This document shows positions 58,316-64,000 of a DNA stretch of 64,000 nt, in pieces. Made by a program: the position numbers and the translations under genes. The notes beneath the pieces were generated by a model. That model had not been told where the DNA came from, ran no database searches, and was given only the letters and a program-made list of their open reading frames with translations. Source of the stretch: Microbacterium binotii (lineage in GTDB: Bacteria; Actinomycetota; Actinomycetes; Actinomycetales; Microbacteriaceae); NCBI RefSeq assembly GCF_021398715.1, contig NZ_CP090347.1, forward strand, positions 682,001 to 746,000, in the 5' to 3' direction. How positions within the stretch are numbered: the stretch's first letter is position 1; every line of letters begins with the position of its first letter.

Positions 58316-59448
58316 CCGTCGTAGAGCCGCTGCCGCTCGCGCAGCTGACGACGCTGGCCACGGGTGCCGCCCCCGCACGGATGCATGAGGCGCGGTCCCG
58401 CGACGAGCTGATCGCCGCGCTGCGCGAGGTCTGGGCCGACGGCGACGACTGGTTCGTGCTCGGCGGCGGGTCGAACCTGCTGGTGGGAGACGAGCCCTTC
58501 GACGGCACCGTGGTGCGGGTGCTGACCCGAGGAATCGAGCGGCTGCCCTCGACCCGCGAGGGCTTCGCGCGTCTACGCGTGCAGGCCGGGCACGACTGGG
58601 ACGCCCTGGTCGCCGACACCGTGACGGCGGGGCTCGCCGGCATCGAGGCGATGAGCGGCATCCCGGGCACCGTGGGTGCGGCTCCCGTACAGAACGTCGG
58701 GGCGTACGGGCAGGACATCTCGCAGACGCTGGTCGAGGTCGAACTCATCGACGAGTCCACCGGCGAGGTGTCGACGGTCCCCGCCACCGAGCTGAACCTC
58801 GGCTTTCGCACCTCGGTGCTCAAGCACCACTACGGATCCGTCGCCGCCCGTCGGGCCGTGATCCTCTCGGTCACCCTCGAACTGCAGCAGGTGGGCCACG
58901 GAGCGGCGCCCGTGCGCGGCGAACAGCTGCGACGGGCGCTGGGCCTCGGAGCGGATGCGGTCGTCTCGCTCGCCGAAGTGCGCGACACCGTGCTCGCCAC
59001 CCGCCGCAGCAAGGGCATGGTGCTGGATCCGGATGACGCCGACACGCGCTCCGCCGGCTCCTTCTTCCAGAACGCCGTGGTGTCGCAGGAGTTCGCGCGC
59101 ACCCTCCCGGCGGAGTGCCCGAGGTGGCCGCTCGAGCCCGAGATCGAGCCCGTGCGCGTCATTCCGCTCGACCAGTTCGACGGGTACGTCCCTCCGGCCC
59201 CGGTGCGATCGATCGACGTGAAGGTCAGCGCCGCGTGGCTCATCGAGCACGCGGGGATCGGAAAGGGCTTCCGCATCGGCCGCTCGCGCGCCGCGGTGTC
59301 GAGCAAGCACGCCCTCGCGCTGACGAACCGCGGCGGGGCGACGGCGGGCGAGATCGCCGAGCTCGCCCGCTTCATCCAGCAGCGGGTGCAGCAGGAGTTC
59401 GGTCTGATCCTCCAGCCCGAACCCGTGCTCGTCGGCGTCGAGCTCTAG
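58312..59448 (+). CDS. murB: UDP-N-acetylenolpyruvoylglucosamine reductase MurB
   Basis: 378 residues. FVLGGGSNLLVGDEPFDGTV binds FAD; MSGIPGTVGAAPVQNVGAYG contains the conserved GAYG Tyr; SAGSFFQNAVVS holds the catalytic Ser; the final LQPEPVLVG contributes the last Glu. It reduces UDP-GlcNAc-enolpyruvate to UDP-MurNAc with NADPH, an essential peptidoglycan step in the cytoplasm. The TAG is shared with the convergent MFS stop (CTAG). Confidence 0.95.
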   Translation: MTVVEPLPLAQLTTLATGAAPARMHEARSRDELIAALREVWADGDDWFVLGGGSNLLVGDEPFDGTVVRVLTRGIERLPSTREGFARLRVQAGHDWDALVADTVTAGLAGIEAMSGIPGTVGAAPVQNVGAYGQDISQTLVEVELIDESTGEVSTVPATELNLGFRTSVLKHHYGSVAARRAVILSVTLELQQVGHGAAPVRGEQLRRALGLGADAVVSLAEVRDTVLATRRSKGMVLDPDDADTRSAGSFFQNAVVSQEFARTLPAECPRWPLEPEIEPVRVIPLDQFDGYVPPAPVRSIDVKVSAAWLIEHAGIGKGFRIGRSRAAVSSKHALALTNRGGATAGEIAELARFIQQRVQQEFGLILQPEPVLVGVEL

Positions 59449-60725
59449 CCGATCGTCACCGCATCCCGCGCGGCGCGGCGCGCGATGAGCACCACGCCCG
59501 CGGCCGCCGCGCCGAACATCACGGCGAGAATCGCCCATCCGGCCGTGCCGAGATTGATGGCCGTCATCGTCACGACGGCGGGCGCGATCATCGCCCCGAG
59601 GGCGTAGCCGGTGCCGTAGACGCCCTGGTAGCTGCCCATCCGCTCCTGCGACGCCAGGTCGAAGCTCAGGCTCCAGCCGGCGGCGCTCGAGGTGATCTCG
59701 GCGAGCGAGTGCACGAGAGCCGCCGCGAGGAGGATGACGGCGGCCAGCGCGATCGGCCCCCACCCGTCGCCGCCGATCCACCCGGCCCCCGCCCACAGCG
59801 CGCAGGCGAGTACCATCAGCACGCCCGCGTTGCGCATGGCGCGCCCGGCCCCCGCAAAGGTGCCGGTGCCGCGGCTCATGCGCACCTGCAGCAGCACCAC
59901 GACGACCGTGTTCACGAGCAGCAGCGGGCTCACGAGCACGTCGGGGGCGGCGGTGTGCGCGACCACCCAGAGCGGCACGCCGACCTCGAAGAGCCCGAAC
60001 TGGATGCCGAAGACGCCCATGAACGCGGTGAGCGACAGGAAGCGCGCGTCGCGGTAGGGGCTCGGACCCTTCTGCGGTGCGGCGTCCGCATCCGTCTCGC
60101 CCGGCGACGTGCGCCGCAGGTCGACGCGCTCGGCGGACAGGCCCGTGACCAGCAGCGCGGACACGAGGAACAGGGCGCCCGAGAGGCCCATCGTGATCTG
60201 GAACGCGAAGGCCGTGCCGAGCGCGAGGGGGATCGCGGCGACCGCTGTCCCGACGCCGATGCCGACGTTGGTGACGGTGCGCATCGCGGCCCGAATGCGG
60301 ACGCGGTCCTCGCCGAGGAACGCACGCCCGACGACGGCCGAGCGGACGCTGGCGTTGCCCTGCTGTGCGAGGGCCACCAGCGATGCGGCGATCACGAGGG
60401 TCAGCAGGTCGTGCACGAAGACGTATCCGATGAGAGCCGCCCCCTGCAACAGGTGCAGCCAGAGAAGCATCCGACGGGCGCTGAAGCGGTCGGCCAAGTG
60501 CCCGAAGGTGAGTGAGCTCGCGACGCCGACGGCTCCGGCGATCGTCAGGCCGATGCCCACGGACAGGACGGGGACGCCGACGATGAGGGTCAGATAGAGC
60601 GTCGTGAGCGTGAAGAAGGCGCCGCGGCCGAGGGTGTCGACGAGTGTGATCGTCAGCAGGCGACGCAGGGTCTGGTCGTCGGAGATGAGGGTGCGCAGGG
60701 GAACGGTGGGGGTGGTGCTCGTCAC
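59445..60725 (-). CDS. MFS transporter
   Basis: 426 residues, 12 hydrophobic segments. The loop 2-3 motif is GHLADRFSARRMLLWLHLLQ; VGRAFLGEDRVRIRAAMRTV and GSYQGVYGTGYALGAMIAP fit drug-efflux-type MFS proteins. Divergent from an ArsR-like regulator with a 55-base gap, so it may be under that protein's control. The substrate is not evident. Confidence 0.85.
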   Translation of the reverse strand: MTSTTPTVPLRTLISDDQTLRRLLTITLVDTLGRGAFFTLTTLYLTLIVGVPVLSVGIGLTIAGAVGVASSLTFGHLADRFSARRMLLWLHLLQGAALIGYVFVHDLLTLVIAASLVALAQQGNASVRSAVVGRAFLGEDRVRIRAAMRTVTNVGIGVGTAVAAIPLALGTAFAFQITMGLSGALFLVSALLVTGLSAERVDLRRTSPGETDADAAPQKGPSPYRDARFLSLTAFMGVFGIQFGLFEVGVPLWVVAHTAAPDVLVSPLLLVNTVVVVLLQVRMSRGTGTFAGAGRAMRNAGVLMVLACALWAGAGWIGGDGWGPIALAAVILLAAALVHSLAEITSSAAGWSLSFDLASQERMGSYQGVYGTGYALGAMIAPAVVTMTAINLGTAGWAILAVMFGAAAAGVVLIARRAARDAVTIG

Positions 60726-60780
60726 CGTCCCATTCCCGCAGCGGGTTCGTTCGGATGCAATCGATGTAGATTATGGCTTC

Positions 60781-61746
60781 ATGATTCGGTACGAGATGGA
60801 GGCCGCGGATGTGTCCGCCATCCGCTTCGGCGTCTCGCCGCTGTCCGAGCTCGGCCTGGCGCTGCGCGCCCTGTACGAGCCGGAATGGTTCCCGCTCCAG
60901 CGCCCGTGGGTGCAGCGGATCGCCGGGGTGCGGTCACTGCTCGACGAGGAGATGCTGCTCGCGCTCGTCAACGACAGGCGGTGGGTCGCGGACTTCGTGA
61001 ACCCGCGTCCGTCCTCGCCGCTGACGTCGCTGGAGGACGAACTCGCCGACCTCGGCCGGATCAGCCGGTCGCATCTGCACGCGGACCTCGAGAAGGTGCA
61101 CGGGAGCGTGCCCCGTGTCTTCCGCGGACGTCACGACGTCGTCGTCGCACGCCTGCAGCGCGCGCTCGCGACGGCGTGGGATCTCTGCTTCGCACCGCAC
61201 TGGGCGCGCATGCACGCCGTCATGCAGGCCGACATCGCCTATCGCGGACGCATCGCCGCCCAGGCGGGCATCGGAGCCGTGCTGAACGGGCTCTCGGATG
61301 CGGTGCGCTACGACGGCCGGCACCTGGACGTCAGGCTGTGGAACCCGGCTGTGCGTCATCGTCCCGTTCTCGGCGATGGCCTGACGCTCGTGCCGTCGAT
61401 CTTCACGGCGCGCGTGTCGACCCCGATCGACGACGATCTGCCGCCGACCGTGATGTACCCCGCCCGCGGTCAGGGCGCGATGTGGTCCACCGCGGTCGGC
61501 CCGGACGCCGCGGCCGTCACCGACCTGCTCGGCCGCACGCGCGCGGTGCTGCTGACCGAGCTCGGCGAGCCCGCATCCTCGACCGACCTGGCACTGCGAC
61601 TCGGGGTGTCGACCTCCGCGGTCAACCAGCACCTGCGGGTGATGGCGCGCGCGGGTCTGCTCAACCGCGCCCGCTACGGCCGCGCCGTGCTGTACTACCG
61701 CAGCGCCGCCGGCGACGCCCTCTGCGCCGAGCCCTCCCACGCGTAG
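60781..61746 (+). CDS. ArsR-like transcriptional regulator with N-terminal DUF5937-type domain
   Basis: 321 residues from ATG 60781; the open frame begins at 60604 but this would overlap the MFS gene. The N-terminal 200 residues (VSAIRFGVSPLSELGLALRA, WARMHAVMQADIAYRGRIAA) match the ligand-binding-like domain seen in many actinobacterial regulators. The C-terminal winged helix reads STDLALRLGVSTSAVNQHLR, VMARAGLLNRARYGRAVLYY. Divergent regulator of the MFS gene, probably a repressor responding to an exported compound. Confidence 0.8.
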   Translation: MIRYEMEAADVSAIRFGVSPLSELGLALRALYEPEWFPLQRPWVQRIAGVRSLLDEEMLLALVNDRRWVADFVNPRPSSPLTSLEDELADLGRISRSHLHADLEKVHGSVPRVFRGRHDVVVARLQRALATAWDLCFAPHWARMHAVMQADIAYRGRIAAQAGIGAVLNGLSDAVRYDGRHLDVRLWNPAVRHRPVLGDGLTLVPSIFTARVSTPIDDDLPPTVMYPARGQGAMWSTAVGPDAAAVTDLLGRTRAVLLTELGEPASSTDLALRLGVSTSAVNQHLRVMARAGLLNRARYGRAVLYYRSAAGDALCAEPSHA

Positions 61747-61827
61747 TCCGCGGCGGGTCTGGTCGCCGGGATACGGGAGTCCGCAACTCCCTGTCCGCTC
61801 ACACGCCCCGTGCGTAGGCTCGGTGCC

Positions 61828-62352
61828 ATGACCGATCTCACCCGTCCCCAGACGCCGGACCCGTATCCGCTGCTTCCCGCGGTGGCCGCGTTCACCGTCA
61901 CCAGCGACGATGTCACCGACGGCGCACCGCTGAAGGACGACCAGGTCGCCGCCCTCGGCAACACCTCGCCGCAGCTTTCGTGGTCAGGCGCTCCCGAGGG
62001 GACGCAGTCCTACGTCGTCACCTGCTTCGACCCCGACGCCCCGACTCCCAGCGGCTTCTGGCACTGGGTGCTCGTCGACGTGCCCGCATCCGTCACGTCG
62101 CTCGACACCGCAGCCGCCGCGGCCGAGCTTCCCGCAGGAGCCTTCCACGTGCGCAACGACGGCGGACAGGCCGGCTTCATGGGCGCCGCGCCGCCCGAGG
62201 GCGACCAGGTGCACCGGTACTTCTTCGTCGTGCACGCCGTATCCGAGCCGACGCTCGGAGTGGATGCGGACGCCTCACCCGCCGTGGTCTCGTTCAACCT
62301 CGCGTTCAAGACCCTCGGCCGCGCGATCATCCACGGCACGTACCAGCACTGA
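61828..62352 (+). CDS. YbhB/YbcL (PEBP) family protein
   Basis: 174 residues from ATG 61828 ([18 protein letters not shown]). Conserved pieces: [40 protein letters not shown] (the D-P-D-A-P...H ligand pocket), [18 protein letters not shown]. Small cytoplasmic phosphatidylethanolamine-binding-like protein of unknown role. The Met at 61810 would add six residues. Confidence 0.85.
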   Translation: MTDLTRPQTPDPYPLLPAVAAFTVTSDDVTDGAPLKDDQVAALGNTSPQLSWSGAPEGTQSYVVTCFDPDAPTPSGFWHWVLVDVPASVTSLDTAAAAAELPAGAFHVRNDGGQAGFMGAAPPEGDQVHRYFFVVHAVSEPTLGVDADASPAVVSFNLAFKTLGRAIIHGTYQH

Positions 62353-62355
62353 CGC

Positions 62356-62688
62356 ATGGAGATGAGCGACGTGCTGGGGTGGGGGACCGTCGTCCTCGTG
62401 CTGAGCATCCCGCTGGTCTTCGTGCTCGTGAGCATCTCCACCCACCGCCGCCAGCGATCGGACGGCGCGGAGGCGGGCTCGTCGGGCGGACTGCTCGGAT
62501 TCGACGAGCTCTTCCACCCGTCCGCGCACGAGGCGCGGCTCGTGTGGGAGGCGGAGCAGGAGATCCCGATCCCCGCTCCCACGCCCGACAAGGGTCACGG
62601 TGTGATCGAGGGCGGCTCCCGGATCACGATCGAGGTGCCGGGAGTCTCCTCCGGAGCATCGCGCCCGGCGGAAACGACGCATGGCTGA
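62356..62688 (+). CDS. Small membrane protein
   Basis: 110 residues. One membrane segment near the start (LGWGTVVLVLSIPLVFVLVS) then a hydrophilic cytoplasmic tail with LGFDELFHPSAHEARLVWEA. It starts four bases after the PEBP gene and overlaps the next gene by eight bases, suggesting an operon of three. Similar small anchored proteins are widespread in Microbacteriaceae; function unknown. Confidence 0.7.
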   Translation: MEMSDVLGWGTVVLVLSIPLVFVLVSISTHRRQRSDGAEAGSSGGLLGFDELFHPSAHEARLVWEAEQEIPIPAPTPDKGHGVIEGGSRITIEVPGVSSGASRPAETTHG

Positions 62689-62920
62689 CGATCTCTGGAG
62701 GCAGCTGAGCGCCCTCGCCGAACGGCTGCGGGGCGAGGGGCTGCTCGGCTGGGCCGATGAGCTCAACGACATCACGCGGCACGCGAGCACGGGCTCGGAG
62801 GCGCTCATGGGTGCCCGGTGGGTGCTCACGCGACTGATCTCCGCCGAGGCTGAGACGACCGCATCCAGCCGAGAGACCGCTCGTGGTCTGATCGCCGAGC
62901 TCACGGATGCCCTCGGGTGA
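62681..62920 (+). CDS. Small helical protein
   Basis: 79 residues: LWRQLSALAERLRGEGLLGW, DITRHASTGSEALMGARWVL, SRETARGLIAELTDALG. All-helical, soluble. Overlaps the preceding membrane protein gene by eight bases. It may bind that protein's tail (inference). Not a known family to me. Confidence 0.65.
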   Translation: MADDLWRQLSALAERLRGEGLLGWADELNDITRHASTGSEALMGARWVLTRLISAEAETTASSRETARGLIAELTDALG

Positions 62921-62950
62921 AGCTGAGGACGCTCTGCCGCGGGCTCCGCG

Positions 62951-64000
62951 TCAGGCGAACAGACGCTGCAGGCGCTGAACGCCCTCGAGCAGGGCCTCGT
63001 CACCCAGCGCATATGAGAGGCGCAGGTAGCCGGACGGTCCGAACGCCTCGCCGGGAACGACGGCGACCTCTGCCTTCTCGAGGATGAGGTCGGCGAGCTC
63101 CAGCGTCGTCGTCGGGGTGACGCCCTCCCATTCGCGGCCGAGCAGTCCTCGGACATCGGGGTAGACGTAGAACGCGCCGAGCGGGTTCGGGACCGTGACA
63201 CCGTCGATCTTCGACAGTTCGTCGACGATGAGGCGGCGGCGGCGGTCGAACGCGACCCGCATCGTCTCGGCTTCGTCCTGCGGGCCCGTGAGGGCCGCGA
63301 GGGCGGCGCGCTGCGCGATGTTGTTCACGTTGCTCGTCAGGTGCGACTGCAGGTTTCCGGCGACCTTGATCGCGTCGGCGGGGCCCACCATCCAGCCCAC
63401 GCGCCAGCCGGTCATCGCGTACGTCTTCGCGACGCCGTTGACGAGAATGGTCTGGCCGGCGAGCTCCGGAACCGCCTCGACGATCGACACGGCGCGGGCG
63501 CCCTCGTAGACGAGGTTCTGATAGATCTCGTCGGTGACCACCCAGATGCCGTGCGCGAGGGCCCACTCGCCGATCGCGCGCGTCTCCTCGGGGGTGTAGA
63601 CGCTGCCGGTGGGGTTGGAGGGGGAGACGAACACCAGGACGGTCGTGCGTTCGGTGCGCGCGGCCTCGAGCTGGTCGACGGTGACCTTGTAGTCCTGGTC
63701 GGCGCCGGCGAACACCTCGACGGGCACGCCGTCGGCGAGGCGGATGGTCTCGGGGTACGTCGTCCAGTACGGCGCCGGCAGCAGAACCTCGTCGCCCGGG
63801 TTCACGACGGCCTGGAACGCCTGGTAGACCGACTGCTTGCCGCCGTTGGTCACGATGATCTGCGAGGGCGAGACCTCGAGGCCGGAGTCGCGGAGCGTCT
63901 TGGCGGCGATCGCCTCGCGCAGCGCGGGAAGACCCACGGCGGGCGTGTAACGGAAGTTCGCCGGGTCCTTCAGCGCCTCTGCGGCCGCATCCACGATGAA
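62951..64000 (-). CDS. PLP-dependent aminotransferase, AspC-type (partial)
   Basis: 350 codons visible; the frame is still open at base 64000 so the N-terminus lies outside. [60 protein letters not shown] and [16 protein letters not shown] are class I fold signatures. The PLP lysine is in [16 protein letters not shown], and the substrate-binding Arg in [11 protein letters not shown]. Probably aspartate aminotransferase. In actinobacteria this gene often neighbours murB and the secE-nusG region. Confidence 0.9.
   Translation of the reverse strand, partial: FIVDAAAEALKDPANFRYTPAVGLPALREAIAAKTLRDSGLEVSPSQIIVTNGGKQSVYQAFQAVVNPGDEVLLPAPYWTTYPETIRLADGVPVEVFAGADQDYKVTVDQLEAARTERTTVLVFVSPSNPTGSVYTPEETRAIGEWALAHGIWVVTDEIYQNLVYEGARAVSIVEAVPELAGQTILVNGVAKTYAMTGWRVGWMVGPADAIKVAGNLQSHLTSNVNNIAQRAALAALTGPQDEAETMRVAFDRRRRLIVDELSKIDGVTVPNPLGAFYVYPDVRGLLGREWEGVTPTTTLELADLILEKAEVAVVPGEAFGPSGYLRLSYALGDEALLEGVQRLQRLFA

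Overview
The window is high-GC actinobacterial chromosome. WXG100-type secretion substrates, lipoboxes, the MaoC-MaoC-murB order beside an aspartate-type aminotransferase, and the gene style of the right part (frequent GAT-GCG codon pairs) suggest Microbacteriaceae, probably Microbacterium or a close relative. The genus is an inference. No rRNA, tRNA or CRISPR array was recognised.

Bases 1-23.5 kb are an accessory, defence-rich region. It opens with a type VII secretion-style cassette: a small ESX-like protein, a WXG-headed toxin with a PD-(D/E)XK-like tail, an Imm1-like immunity protein and a WXG100 protein (0.9-3.2 kb). Next come lone hypothetical genes, a structured non-coding stretch with tandem repeats and two hairpins with identical stems (5.9-6.4 kb), a frameshifted pyridoxamine-oxidase-like gene, a SUKH-like gene and an IS5-type transposase scar abutting a truncated gene. 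A Septu-like ptuA/ptuB pair (8.1-10.5 kb), a DUF3800-like protein and a PGN_0703-type putative restriction enzyme follow. A four-gene operon then encodes a DNA methyltransferase, an unknown protein, a McrB-like AAA+ motor and a DUF2357/McrC-like nuclease (13.7-18.3 kb), next to a protein with a HEPN-like RX4H motif. At 19.5-23.4 kb two paralogous resolvase-type HTH genes, each preceded by the same 26-base element, bracket a divergent pair: a PD-(D/E)XK-like protein and an FRG-domain protein. This last unit looks like a mobile defence cassette and is the best candidate for an undescribed system.

Bases 23.5-64 kb look like ordinary metabolic chromosome. Units in order: alpha/beta hydrolase and small genes; a DHFR-like reductase with a divergent TetR regulator and a 13-base palindrome; a LysR regulator divergent from mesX-mesD (folate-independent methionine synthase); PucR, NCS1 permease and amidohydrolase (nucleobase or related heterocycle uptake and hydrolysis); a LacI-controlled ABC sugar operon with a GH32/GH68-type glycosidase and a serine hydrolase; a D,D-carboxypeptidase; a DUF222-HNH protein; an epimerase, a GNAT enzyme and an FAD oxidoreductase; metY, a CoA-binding protein and a CLC channel coupled by overlapping stops and starts; a TetR/SDR divergent pair; TauE/SafE; CotH; MaoC-MaoC-murB; an MFS exporter divergent from an ArsR-like regulator; and a partial aminotransferase at the right edge. 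Three convergent gene pairs share their stop codons within CTAG or TTAG.
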